A DNA stretch of 64,000 nucleotides from Streptomyces sp. HSG2 (GCF_016598575.1 NZ_CP066801.1:4316001-4380000); one strand, 5' to 3'; shown: positions 24,539-32,357, counted from the first letter of the stretch. Numbers and translations are program-made. Notes: a model not told the origin generated them from the sequence alone.

Positions 24539-25213
24539 GTGGGCGGGCGAACGAGCATACGGCGCGCGCGGGTGGATGAGGCCCGCGCCCGGGAGGCGGT
24601 CGTGGCGACCGCCCGGCGCACCGTCGCCGACGGTCTCGTCGTCGGCACCTCGGGCAACGTCTCGGCGAGAGTGGGGGACACGATCCTCGTCACCCCGTCC
24701 GGGGTGCCCTACGACACCCTCGACGCCGAGGACGTCACCGGCGTGGACCTCGACGGCCGCCAGGTGCTCGGCACCCTCGCCCCGACCAGCGAGCTGCCGA
24801 CGCACCTCGCCGTGTACCGGGGGACCGACGCGCGGGCCGTGGTGCACACCCACGCCGTGCACGCCACGGCGGTCTCCACCCTCGTCGCCGAGTTGCCGCC
24901 CGTCCACTACATGGCGGCGACGCTCGGCGGGCCCGTCCGGGTCGCCCCGTACGCCACCTACGGTACGGAGGAACTGGCCGACCACGTGCTCCGCGCGCTG
25001 GCCGACCGCTCCGCGTGCCTCATGCGCAACCACGGGACGCTGACCCACGGCGCCGACCTGGAACAGGCGTTTCACCGCACCGCGCAACTGGAGTGGATGT
25101 GCCGGGTGTGGTTGGCGGCTTCCTCGGTGCCCGGGTCGGCCCCGTCCCTGCTGACCCCGGGCCAGTTGTCGCAGGCCGCCGAACGACTGCGCGGCTACGG
25201 CCCGGACGCCTGA
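24539..25213 (+). CDS. Class II aldolase/adducin family protein (L-fuculose-phosphate aldolase-like)
   Basis: This zinc-dependent class II aldolase family member is 224 residues long. Features are GLVVGTSGNVSARVGDTILVTPSG at 32-55, the catalytic-type glutamate E85 in SELPTHLAVY, zinc ligands H103 and H105 in VVHTHAVHAT and a further His in RNHGTLTHG near 164. These are the FucA/AraD fingerprints, so cleavage of a sugar phosphate to dihydroxyacetone phosphate or a related reaction is likely; the true substrate is unknown. GTG start chosen because GAGGAGG lies 5 bases upstream (24528-24534). It stands next to an alpha/beta hydrolase gene with no clear metabolic link. Confidence 0.88.
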   Translation: MGGRTSIRRARVDEARAREAVVATARRTVADGLVVGTSGNVSARVGDTILVTPSGVPYDTLDAEDVTGVDLDGRQVLGTLAPTSELPTHLAVYRGTDARAVVHTHAVHATAVSTLVAELPPVHYMAATLGGPVRVAPYATYGTEELADHVLRALADRSACLMRNHGTLTHGADLEQAFHRTAQLEWMCRVWLAASSVPGSAPSLLTPGQLSQAAERLRGYGPDA

Positions 25214-25362
25214 GCCCGCCTTGTAACCCGGCGGACCGAGGAGCCGCTCACCGGGAAAGTCCGGCCGGCCGGCGTGGTCCCGCTCCGGGGACCCGCGGCG
25301 GGACGTCACCCGCCCGCGTCGTGCGCTGGCGGTTCGCCGCCGCCGTCGGGAGACTGGGCCGC

Positions 25363-26487
25363 GTGCGCACTGCCCCCGTGACGGCCGCGGCCGTCGGCGC
25401 GGTCCTGGCGGCCGGCGCGGCGGGTCTCGCCGCGGGCCGGCTCGCCGGCGACGCCGCGCTCAAGGTCTCGCCCGACCGCCCGATGCCCACCGAGCCCCGG
25501 CTCACCGTGCACGGCACCGCCGCCGGCCGGATCACCCTGACCAGGGATCCCGCCGCCCTGCGCCCCGGGCGGTACGGCCTGGTGGGCGACGCGGGCCGCG
25601 CGGTCGTCGGCGACGTCCTGCCGGGCGCCGCCCGCCCGGACACCGTGGTCCGGCGTCTCGAACACCTCGTCCACGGGACTCTCGCGGCGGGCGACCGCGT
25701 CTGGCTCACCCCCGCGCTCCACGTCGGCACCCCCCGCACGGCCCTCGACCTGGACCATCGGGACATCGAGATCGCGGGCGACCTCGGTCCGCTGCCCGCC
25801 TGGTTCGTCCCCGGCACCCGAGGGACCTGGGTGATCGCCGCGCACGGGCTGCCGGCCGGCCGCGAGCACGCCATGAACCTCATGCACCCCCTGCACCGGA
25901 TGCGCCTGCCGGTCCTGGCCCTCGCCCACCGAGGGGACCCGGGCGCCCCCCGCCCGCCCCAGGGACTCCACCGCTTCGGCGAGTCGGAGTGGCGCGATCT
26001 GGACGCGGCCGTCCGTCACGCTCTGGCCCACGGGGCGCGCCGGGTCGTCCTCCTCGGGTGGTCCACCGGGGCCACCATGGCGCTGCGGGTCTCGGCCCGC
26101 TCGGAGGCCCGCGACGCCGTCGCCGGTCTCGTCCTGGACTCCCCGGTGCTGGACTGGGGGGCCACCGTGCGGGCGCTGGCGACGGCCCGGGGGGCGCCGC
26201 GGGCCCTGATGCCCCTGGCCGTCCGCTCGGTGCAGGGTCGCGCGGGCCTGCCGGCGGCCGGTTCCCCGGAGCGCTCCCGAAGCGACCACCCGGCCGTGCC
26301 GGTCCTCGTCTTCCACGGACCCGGGGACCGGGTCGCGCCTTGGGAGTCCTCGCGACGGCTGGCCGACGCCAACCCCACGCGGGTCTCGCTCCACACCGTC
26401 CGGGACGCCCCGCACGCGGCCATGTGGAACGCCGACCCGCGGGGCTACGAGGAGACCCTGCGTCGCTTCCTGACGCCGCTGATGTGA
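25363..26487 (+). CDS. Alpha/beta hydrolase family protein with N-terminal membrane anchor
   Basis: The 374-residue protein begins with a hydrophobic segment (residues about 5-27, Ala/Gly-rich) that could be a signal anchor. The hydrolase fold follows from about residue 145: TWVIAAHGLPAGREHAMN near 155-172, the nucleophile elbow GWSTGA with S234, an acid in FHGPGDRVAPW near 318-328 and a His in RDAPHAAMW near the C-terminus, giving a Ser-Asp-His triad. GTG at 25363 was chosen with GGGAG upstream; an in-frame GTG at 25321 would add 14 residues. Substrate is unknown. The first 130 residues do not match a domain I recognise. Confidence 0.83.
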   Translation: MRTAPVTAAAVGAVLAAGAAGLAAGRLAGDAALKVSPDRPMPTEPRLTVHGTAAGRITLTRDPAALRPGRYGLVGDAGRAVVGDVLPGAARPDTVVRRLEHLVHGTLAAGDRVWLTPALHVGTPRTALDLDHRDIEIAGDLGPLPAWFVPGTRGTWVIAAHGLPAGREHAMNLMHPLHRMRLPVLALAHRGDPGAPRPPQGLHRFGESEWRDLDAAVRHALAHGARRVVLLGWSTGATMALRVSARSEARDAVAGLVLDSPVLDWGATVRALATARGAPRALMPLAVRSVQGRAGLPAAGSPERSRSDHPAVPVLVFHGPGDRVAPWESSRRLADANPTRVSLHTVRDAPHAAMWNADPRGYEETLRRFLTPLM

Positions 26488-26591
26488 GCGGGGCGGGCGT
26501 CGCGTCGCGCCCCCTCGCTCCCGGGCGGGCCCGCCCCGCCCCGGGGTCGCCCGGCTCCCGCGCTCCGCCCGCGCGGTCACCCCGGGCCGGT

Positions 26592-26605
26592 ATCCCGTTT
26601 GGGAT
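26592..26605. promoter_or_regulatory. Short palindrome ATCCCGTTTGGGAT upstream of the HEAT-like gene
   Basis: ATCCC and GGGAT form a perfect 5-base inverted repeat around GTTT, 30-43 bases before the GTG start used for the next gene. A second ATCCC occurs just inside the coding region (26648-26652). It could be an operator for a dimeric regulator, but the arms are short and chance is not excluded. Confidence 0.3.
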
Positions 26606-26634
26606 TTCGGTCCGTCAACCGCGAGACTGCCCCC

Positions 26635-28020
26635 GTGACGTCCCGTATCCCGCGCGACTCCAGGCTCCGAATCGTCCGTCCCCGACCCCTGGCCGCCGCT
26701 CCGCGAGCGGTGAACCAGCGCCGTTCCCGCCGCCCGGCGCCTCGACCACCCGAGGGCACTCCGGCCCGCTCCGAGCTGGCCGGCACGGCTCGCGCGGGCC
26801 TTGCCGACGCGGTCCGTGTCGCCCGCTGGGCCGAGGCCACGCTCGGCCCCGGCCAGGGTGTCGGGGACCCCGAGGGCCCCGCCCGCCTCTCCGCTCCCAC
26901 CGCCGAGCGGGCCGCGCGCGAGCTGGGCCTGACCCCGGGCAGGGTCCGTGCCTGCTGGGACACCGCCCGCCTGGCCGGGCTGGTCGAGGTGCACGGCGAC
27001 CGAGCCCGTCCCGGTTGGCGGTTGCGCGCCTGGGACCGGGACGACAGCGCGGTCCTCCGCGGCTGGGTCGCGCTCTTCGACGCCTGGTCGCTGGCCCACC
27101 CCGAGCCGGCCGGCCACGAACCCGCCGCCGTCGCCGAGGTGGTGACGGCCATGCCGCAGGTCCTGTCCTTCCTTCAGCTCTCCGCCGGGCCGGTGCCCGT
27201 GGCGCAGTTGCTGGACCTGCTGCGCCAGCGGGTCGGCGAACTGCGGACCGAGCGCTGTGAGGTACCGCCCGGGCCCCGTCCCGAGCCCGTCCTGCGGTCC
27301 GCTCTCGCGTCCCTCCTGGACTGGGCCTTGAACGCCCTCGGCGCGGTCGGTGCGCTCACCTGCGAGGAGGGGCAGGCGACCCTGACGCCTCTGGGGAGTT
27401 GGGCGGTCTGGGTCAAGCTGGAGCAGATCTGCGTCGCCGCCCAGAGCCCGGCGGGCAACATCGAGCGGTCCGCGCCGGAGATGCTCCGCGGCTGCGCCCA
27501 ACTCCGCCCCCACGCGGCCCGCGCGGAGTACCGGGCCTGGCTCGCGGTCCGCGCCGTCGGCAACGCGGTCGCCGAACTCCTCGCCGCCGCCCGCGGCGAG
27601 GACGCCCTCCTGCGTGGCCTGGCCTTCGAGGCGTTGCGCGTGGTCGGTGCCCCGGCCGAGCCGGACGTGCGGGCCGTGCTGGACGAGCCCACCCTGCGCC
27701 CCTACGCCCTGCTGTGGCTCGCCGAACACGATGGGGTCGACCCCGAGGACGCCCACGAGGCCCTCACGCGGGCCGAGGCGACCTGGCTCTGGGTGGACAC
27801 CGCCGCGGCCGTCGCCGATCACGGGGAGGCCCCGCTGCTCGTCACGCACCTGGAGTCGGCGGTACAACCCACCGTGCCGGCACTGCTGGAAGAGGTCCGG
27901 GCCGTGGGACACCCGCGCACCGTGCAGGTCCTGGTGGCCCTGGCCGCCGCCCATCCCGATCCGGCGCTCGCCAAGGCGGCCCGCCGCGCTGCCTTCCAGG
28001 TCCACGTCGGAGGCGGTTGA
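26635..28020 (+). CDS. Conserved actinobacterial protein with winged-helix-like N-terminus and HEAT-like C-terminus
   Basis: I do not recognise a named family for this 461-residue protein. After a basic, Pro/Arg-rich start (about 50 residues), the segment LSAPTAERAARELGLTPGRVRACWDTARLAGLVEVHGDRARPGWRL looks like a helix-turn-helix or winged-helix region. The C-terminal 150 residues are alpha-helical with repeats such as LRGLAFEALRVVGAPAEPDVRAVLD and PTVPALLEEVRAVGHPRTVQVLVALAAAHPDPALAKAARRAAFQ, suggesting HEAT-like repeats. GTG at 26635 was chosen over a TTG at 26599 that overlaps a palindrome. It may bind DNA or a partner protein; function is not inferable. Confidence 0.7.
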   Translation: MTSRIPRDSRLRIVRPRPLAAAPRAVNQRRSRRPAPRPPEGTPARSELAGTARAGLADAVRVARWAEATLGPGQGVGDPEGPARLSAPTAERAARELGLTPGRVRACWDTARLAGLVEVHGDRARPGWRLRAWDRDDSAVLRGWVALFDAWSLAHPEPAGHEPAAVAEVVTAMPQVLSFLQLSAGPVPVAQLLDLLRQRVGELRTERCEVPPGPRPEPVLRSALASLLDWALNALGAVGALTCEEGQATLTPLGSWAVWVKLEQICVAAQSPAGNIERSAPEMLRGCAQLRPHAARAEYRAWLAVRAVGNAVAELLAAARGEDALLRGLAFEALRVVGAPAEPDVRAVLDEPTLRPYALLWLAEHDGVDPEDAHEALTRAEATWLWVDTAAAVADHGEAPLLVTHLESAVQPTVPALLEEVRAVGHPRTVQVLVALAAAHPDPALAKAARRAAFQVHVGGG

Positions 28021-28199
28021 GGGGTCCGGGGAGCGGCGGGGCGGCAGGCACGCATCCCGTCGCGCCCCGCGTGCCGCCCGCCCGGGACTCGCCGACCCCG
28101 CGCCGGCCGCCCTCGGCCCCCGCCCCGGCGGCTCGGGCCGCCCGGTCGCCACGATCACGGCCGGAAATGGGTTTGCGGTACCCCGCTAGACTGGCCCCC

Positions 28200-28223
28200 A
28201 TGGCCAAGCTCCTCGTGCATTAG
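28200..28223 (+). CDS. Leaderless 7-codon ORF MAKLLVH upstream of ABC-F gene
   Basis: ATG at 28200 starts MAKLLVH followed by TAG at 28221-28223. TAGACT at 28187-28192 lies exactly 7 bases before the ATG, the spacing expected when an actinobacterial transcript begins with its AUG. The ORF sits 57 bases before the GTG of an ABC-F ATPase gene, in the place where translation-responsive leader peptides control antibiotic-resistance ABC-F genes in other bacteria. No clear attenuator hairpin was found between. It is too short to judge by codon use; the evidence is position and promoter spacing. Confidence 0.45.
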   Translation: MAKLLVH

Positions 28224-28280
28224 CCCCGGGCTCGACCCCGTCGCCCGTCCCGCCCTTCCCAACCGCCCTGGAGTCTGTCC

Positions 28281-29879
28281 GTGATCTCCGCTTCCGGCAT
28301 CGAGCTGCGCGCCGGTGCCCGTGTGCTCATCGAAAGCGCCACCTTCCGCGTCGCCAAGGGCGACCGGATCGGGCTGGTCGGCCGCAACGGCGCCGGCAAG
28401 ACCACGCTCACCAAGTGCCTCGCCGGCGAGGGTGTCCCCGCCGGCGGCACGATCACCCGCTCCGGCGAGGTCGGCTACCTTCCGCAGGATCCCCGCACCG
28501 GCGACCTCGACGTCCTGGCCCGCGACCGTGTCCTGTCGGCCAGGGGCCTGGACACCTTGATCCGGAAGATGCGGGAGAACGAGCAGCGCATCGCGAACGG
28601 CACCGGAGCGACCCGGGAGAAGGCACTCCGGCAGTACGAGCGCCAGGAGACGGAGTTCCTGACCAAGGGCGGTTACGCGGCCGAGGCGGAGGCGGCCACC
28701 ATCGCCGCCGCGCTCAACCTGCCGGACCGGGCCCTCGACCAGCCCCTCCACACGCTGTCCGGAGGGCAGCGGCGCCGCATCGAGCTGGCCCGCATCCTCT
28801 TCTCCGACGCGGACACGCTGCTGCTGGACGAACCGACCAACCACCTCGACGCCGACTCGATCGTCTGGCTGCGGGACTATCTCAAGTCCTACCGAGGCGG
28901 CTTCGTCGTGATCTCCCACGATGTCGACCTCGTCGAGACCGTCGTCAACAAGGTGTTCTACCTGGACGCCAACCGGGCGCGGATCGACATCTACAACATG
29001 GGGTGGCGGCTCTACCAGCAGCAGCGCGAGGCGGACGAGAAGCGCCGCCGACGCGAGCGGGCGAACGCGGAGAAGAAGGCCGCGGCCCTCAACGCCCAAG
29101 CCGACAAGATGCGCGCCAAGGCCACCAAGACGGTCGCCGCGCAGAACATGGCGCGGCGCGCCGAGAAGCTGCTCTCCGGGCTGGAGGAGGTCCGGCAGCA
29201 GGACAAGGTCGCCAAGCTACGCTTCCCCGAGCCGGCGCCCTGCGGCAAGACCCCGCTGACGGCCGAGGGGCTGTCCAAGTGGTACGGCTCGCTGGAGATC
29301 TTCACCGACGTCGACCTGGCGATCGACAAGGGTTCGCGCGTGGTCATCCTCGGCCTCAACGGCGCGGGCAAGACCACGTTGCTCCGCCTGCTCGCCGGCG
29401 TGGAGCAGCCCGACACCGGGGCCGTCGTCCCGGGGCACGGCCTCAAGCTCGGGTACTACGCCCAGGAGCACGAGACGCTGGACCCGGAGCGCACCGTCCT
29501 GGAGAACATGCGCTCCTCCGCTCCCGACATGGACCTGGTCGAGGTGCGCAAGGTGCTGGGGTCCTTCCTGTTCTCCGGCGACGACGTGGACAAGCCCGCG
29601 GGAGTCCTCTCCGGCGGGGAGAAGACCCGGCTGGCCCTGGCCACCCTGGTGGTCTCGTCGGCGAACGTCCTGCTGCTCGACGAGCCGACCAACAACCTCG
29701 ACCCGGCGAGTCGGGAGGAGATTCTCGGTGCGCTGCGGACCTATCGCGGCGCGGTCGTCCTCGTCACCCACGACGAGGGCGCGGTCGACGCCCTCCAGCC
29801 GGAGCGGATCATCCTGCTCCCGGACGGGGTGGAGGACCTGTGGGGCGCCGACTACGCGGACCTCGTCGCCCTCGCCTGA
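28281..29879 (+). CDS. ABC-F family ATPase (ribosome-associated)
   Basis: ABC-F proteins have two ATPase domains and no membrane part and act on the ribosome as translation factors or antibiotic-protection proteins. The 532-residue protein has Walker A GRNGAGKTT at 34-42 and GLNGAGKTT near 354-362, signatures LSGGQRRR and LSGGEKTR, and Walker B motifs LLLDEPTNHLD and LLLDEPTNNLD. The charged helical linker between domains (QQQREADEKRRRRERANAEKK onward) is the P-site tRNA interaction motif region. GTG start has GGAG 7 bases upstream. Which subfamily (Uup, EttA-like, or an Ard-like resistance group) cannot be set without a tree. From memory, the orthologous position in S. coelicolor also precedes gbn. 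Confidence 0.92.
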   Translation: MISASGIELRAGARVLIESATFRVAKGDRIGLVGRNGAGKTTLTKCLAGEGVPAGGTITRSGEVGYLPQDPRTGDLDVLARDRVLSARGLDTLIRKMRENEQRIANGTGATREKALRQYERQETEFLTKGGYAAEAEAATIAAALNLPDRALDQPLHTLSGGQRRRIELARILFSDADTLLLDEPTNHLDADSIVWLRDYLKSYRGGFVVISHDVDLVETVVNKVFYLDANRARIDIYNMGWRLYQQQREADEKRRRRERANAEKKAAALNAQADKMRAKATKTVAAQNMARRAEKLLSGLEEVRQQDKVAKLRFPEPAPCGKTPLTAEGLSKWYGSLEIFTDVDLAIDKGSRVVILGLNGAGKTTLLRLLAGVEQPDTGAVVPGHGLKLGYYAQEHETLDPERTVLENMRSSAPDMDLVEVRKVLGSFLFSGDDVDKPAGVLSGGEKTRLALATLVVSSANVLLLDEPTNNLDPASREEILGALRTYRGAVVLVTHDEGAVDALQPERIILLPDGVEDLWGADYADLVALA

Positions 29880-30175
29880 TCGAAAGGGTGATCCATCGGG
29901 GATGGATCATTCGGCCGATCGGTGATCCACCATCTGAGTGAGATCGCCTGGTACTCAGGTGTGTCATGCATCGAGATGCCGGCGGTGCCGCCGATCGCCG
30001 GAAAATCGATCATGACACCTCTCTGAACTGGGAATTCGTCCGCATTCAGAGATGGTGGAGCCCTCGCGAAGCGACGAGATCGGCGCCCGGGCGGGCGCCG
30101 ACGCCCGGGCGGCGTCCCGTTCTCGTCTCACTGGCCTTGCCGAATGGGTGGCCATCGGACGCCCGAGGGGTGATC
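29878..30175 (+). promoter_or_regulatory. Cluster of ten GATC sites upstream of gbn
   Basis: GATC occurs at 29878, 29890, 29905, 29917, 29924, 29942, 29993, 30008, 30078 and 30172 in the 336-base spacer before gbn. At this GC content about one would be expected. Three are GATCAT (29905, 30008, 30172) and fit the GATC(A/T)T motif reported for Gbn. The first two fall in a 9-base inverted repeat TGATCCATC-GGG-GATGGATCA (29889-29909), which may also end the ABC-F transcript. No gene was found in this spacer. This looks like an autoregulatory binding region for the gene that follows. Confidence 0.65.
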
Positions 30176-30215
30176 ATGAGGAGAACCAGAGCGCACTTCC
30201 CATGAGGAGGCACGG

Positions 30216-30437
30216 GTGGCCGAGACTCTGAAGAAGGGCAGCCGGGTGACCGGCGCCGCGCGCGAGAGGCTCGCGGCAGACCTGAAGAAGAAGTACGACG
30301 CGGGTGCGAGCATTCGGGCGCTGGCCGAGGAGACCGGCCGCTCGTACGGCTTCGTGCACCGCATGCTCAGTGAGTCGGGCGTCACGCTGCGTGGGCGTGG
30401 CGGGGCGACCCGGGGCAAGAAGGCCTCCACGGCCTGA
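30216..30437 (+). CDS. gbn: GATC-binding nucleoid-associated protein Gbn
   Basis: This 73-residue basic protein carries a helix-turn-helix, KKKYDAGASIRALAEETGRSYGFVHRMLSESGV at about 24-56, with a basic tail GRGGATRGKKAS. Its length, sequence and position next to the ABC-F and enoyl-CoA hydratase genes match SCO1839 of S. coelicolor, described as Gbn, a small actinobacterial nucleoid protein that recognises GATC followed by (A/T)T (from memory). GTG start has AGGAGG 5 bases upstream. It binds widely across the chromosome in S. coelicolor and tends to lower expression. The GATC cluster in its own upstream region suggests autoregulation. A strong hairpin follows the gene. Confidence 0.88.
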   Translation: MAETLKKGSRVTGAARERLAADLKKKYDAGASIRALAEETGRSYGFVHRMLSESGVTLRGRGGATRGKKASTA

Positions 30438-30466
30438 CCCCGGGGCGTCCCCTCGACTCTCCGGTG

Positions 30467-30500
30467 ACCACCCGGTCGGCGTGACGGCCGACCGGGTGGT
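30467..30500 (+). terminator. Intrinsic terminator-like hairpin after gbn
   Basis: Perfect 14-base inverted repeat ACCACCCGGTCGGC / GCCGACCGGGTGGT around a 6-base loop, 29 bases after the gbn stop. It lacks a clear U-tract, as is usual in Streptomyces. It probably separates gbn from the enoyl-CoA hydratase gene. Confidence 0.75.
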
Positions 30501-30574
30501 TACTGTGCAGTCACTTGAGTTCGTCGCGGTCATGTACGCGACGAGCAGGAGACCGCACGCATCGGAGGCGTCCC

Positions 30575-31387
30575 ATGGCATCGCCCGCACGGCAAACCGG
30601 TCAGGAAAGCCCGGCCCTCGACAGGGACGGTGTGCGACTCGCCGTCGACGGCGCGCTCGCCACGGTGACCCTGACCAACCCGGCCAAGCGCAACGCGCAG
30701 AGCCCCGCTCTGTGGCGGGCGCTCGCCGAAGCCGGCCGCGTCCTGCCCGGCTCCGTCCGGGTCGTCGTCCTGCGCGCGGAGGGACAGTCCTTCTCCGCCG
30801 GGCTCGACCGACAGGCCTTCACTCCGCAGGGATTCGACGGGGAGCCCTCCTTCCTCGAACTGGCGCGCGCCAGCGAGGCCGAGGTCGACGAGGTCATCGC
30901 CGGATACCAGGAGGCCTTCACCTGGTGGCGGCGCGGGGACCTGGTCACCGTCGCGGCGGTCCAGGGACACGCGATCGGGGCCGGGTTCCAACTCGCCCTC
31001 GCCTGCGATCTGCGCGTCGTCGCCGAAGACGCCCAGTTCGCCATGCGGGAGACGGGCCTCGGCCTGGTCCCGGACCTGACGGGCACCCATCCGCTGGTCC
31101 GGCTCGTCGGCTACGCGCGGGCGTTGGAGATCTGCCTGACCGGACGGTACGTCCGTGCCGAGGAGGCCGTGAGCACCGGCCTCGCCAACATGGCCGTTCC
31201 CGCCGGGGAACTGGACGGCGCGGTCCGCGACCTCACGTCCGCCCTCCTGGCCGCCCCCCGCGACGCCGTGATCGAGACCAAGGCGCTCCTGCAGGGAGCT
31301 TCGGAACGCGATCACGAGGCACAACGCGCCGCCGAGCGTGCCGCCCAGGCGCGACGTCTGCGCGATCTGGCCGGGGTCGGCGATTGA
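30575..31387 (+). CDS. Enoyl-CoA hydratase/isomerase family protein
   Basis: This crotonase-fold protein of 270 residues probably hydrates or isomerises an enoyl-CoA. The oxyanion-hole segments are visible as RAEGQSFSAGLDRQAF near 67-82 and VQGHAIGAGFQLALACDLRV near 129-148, followed by FAMRETGLGLVPDLTGTHPLVRLVG, where a catalytic acidic residue is normally found. ATG at 30575 was chosen because CGGAGGCG lies 6 bases upstream; the frame is open further up but not convincing. Its stop codon overlaps an insertion-sequence-like hairpin. Substrate and pathway are not clear. Confidence 0.88.
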   Translation: MASPARQTGQESPALDRDGVRLAVDGALATVTLTNPAKRNAQSPALWRALAEAGRVLPGSVRVVVLRAEGQSFSAGLDRQAFTPQGFDGEPSFLELARASEAEVDEVIAGYQEAFTWWRRGDLVTVAAVQGHAIGAGFQLALACDLRVVAEDAQFAMRETGLGLVPDLTGTHPLVRLVGYARALEICLTGRYVRAEEAVSTGLANMAVPAGELDGAVRDLTSALLAAPRDAVIETKALLQGASERDHEAQRAAERAAQARRLRDLAGVGD

Positions 31388-31426
31388 CATCCTCGCCGCC
31401 CTGAAGGACGGCGATTCCCGCCTACC
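31385..31426 (+). repeat. Solo IS200/IS605-type end hairpin at the stop of the enoyl-CoA hydratase gene
   Basis: TGACATCCTCGCCGCCC, loop TGAA, then GGACGGCGATTCCCGCC. The stem TCGCCGCCC (31393-31401) / GGACGGCGA (31406-31414) has one mismatch. The flanks GACATCC before and GATTCC after the stem are the hallmark of the right-end structure of IS200/IS605 tnpB-type elements, as I know it. No tnpA or tnpB frame is nearby, so only the end remains. The TGA at its start serves as the hydratase stop codon. It may now act as a terminator. Confidence 0.6.
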
Positions 31427-31453
31427 GCGCTGTTGAAGGCCGCGGTGTCGGGT

Positions 31454-31486
31454 GGGTTCCCGCTTCGCCGCGCGGTGCGGGAACCC
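31454..31486 (+). terminator. Hairpin, possible terminator
   Basis: Perfect 10-base inverted repeat GGGTTCCCGC / GCGGGAACCC with a 13-base loop. It lies between the enoyl-CoA hydratase gene and the Asp23 operon, just downstream of the insertion-sequence-like end, and could be either a transcription terminator or part of the same relic. Confidence 0.5.
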
Positions 31487-31646
31487 CGTGCCCGTCCCAC
31501 CCGCGCCCGACCGGCCGGCACCGGCGGTCCGGCGGCCTTGGCGACGTTCGACCGCCGCGTCGACGTGACCTGCCGCCTTCGGCGACGCGAGAGTGCCCAT
31601 CGGTGCGTACCGTGGAGGGGACGACGATCGAAGGGGACCCACGGCG

Positions 31647-32123
31647 ATGAGCGAGGCCACGGAACGCGCCCGGTCGGGCCAGGAGACGACCGGCGGAGCC
31701 GGACAGAGCACGGCGAGGACGACCGGCCAACCCGCCGGCACCAGAGGACGGACCACCATCGCCGACGGCGTGGTGGAGAAGATCACCGGCATGGCGGCCC
31801 GTGACGTGGTCGGTGTGCACGCCATGGGCAGTGGGCTCTCCCGCACGTTCGGAGCGATGCGCGACCGGGTCCCCGGTGGTGCCAGGTCGGTCACGCGTGG
31901 GGTGAAGGCCGAGGTCGGGGAGAAGCAGACCGCCCTCGACCTGGAGATCGTCGTCGAGTACGGCGTGTCGATCGCCGATGTCGCGCGCGATGTGCGGGAG
32001 AACGTGGTCGTGGCGGTCGAGCGGATGACCGGCCTGGAGGTCGTCGAGGTCAACATCGCGGTCAGTGACGTGAAGTTGCCCGACGAGGAGTACGAGGAGC
32101 CGTCGGAGCCCCGGATCAGGTGA
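31647..32123 (+). CDS. Asp23/Gls24 family envelope stress protein
   Basis: Members of the Asp23/Gls24 family sit at the membrane and are linked to envelope stress tolerance. The 158-residue protein has a disordered Thr/Gly-rich N-terminus of about 35 residues, then GRTTIADGVVEKITGMAARDVVGVHAMGSG and LDLEIVVEYGVSIADVARDVRENVVVAVERMTGLEVVEVNIAVSDVKL, which are diagnostic. ATG at 31647 chosen with AAGGGGA upstream. It opens a five-gene operon that ends with an AmaP-like membrane anchor, matching the Asp23-AmaP arrangement in Gram-positive bacteria. Confidence 0.9.
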   Translation: MSEATERARSGQETTGGAGQSTARTTGQPAGTRGRTTIADGVVEKITGMAARDVVGVHAMGSGLSRTFGAMRDRVPGGARSVTRGVKAEVGEKQTALDLEIVVEYGVSIADVARDVRENVVVAVERMTGLEVVEVNIAVSDVKLPDEEYEEPSEPRIR

Positions 32124-32171
32124 TCGACGGGTGCGGGGTCGTCCGGTCGGCTGGAGCGAGGAGGGTGCGTC

Positions 32172-32357
32172 ATGAGTATGGCCGTGGTCGGCATGTTCGC
32201 CGGGATGGCCCTGGCCTTCGCGGGCTACTTCGGTGGGTTCGGCGCCTTCCTGCTGGTGGCGGCCCTGGGCGCGGTCGGATTCGTCGTGGGCCGGTTCCTG
32301 GAGGGGGACCTGGACCTCGGCGAGTTCCTCCGCAGCCGCGGCAGCCGCCGCCGGTGA
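32172..32357 (+). CDS. Small membrane protein of Asp23 operon (DUF2273-like)
   Basis: A 61-residue protein with two closely spaced hydrophobic segments (residues about 3-21 and 24-42) and an acidic then basic C-terminus GDLDLGEFLRSRGSRRR. It resembles the small DUF2273-type membrane proteins found with Asp23 and AmaP. AGGAGGG lies 8 bases before the ATG. Its TGA overlaps the next GTG start as GTGA, so translation is coupled to the second Asp23-like gene. Confidence 0.8.
   Translation: MSMAVVGMFAGMALAFAGYFGGFGAFLLVAALGAVGFVVGRFLEGDLDLGEFLRSRGSRRR

Noticed and set aside
25306..28158. 950-codon minus-strand open frame
   Set aside because: It is antisense to the hydrolase and HEAT-like genes, low in complexity, and is caused by the high-GC third-position effect.
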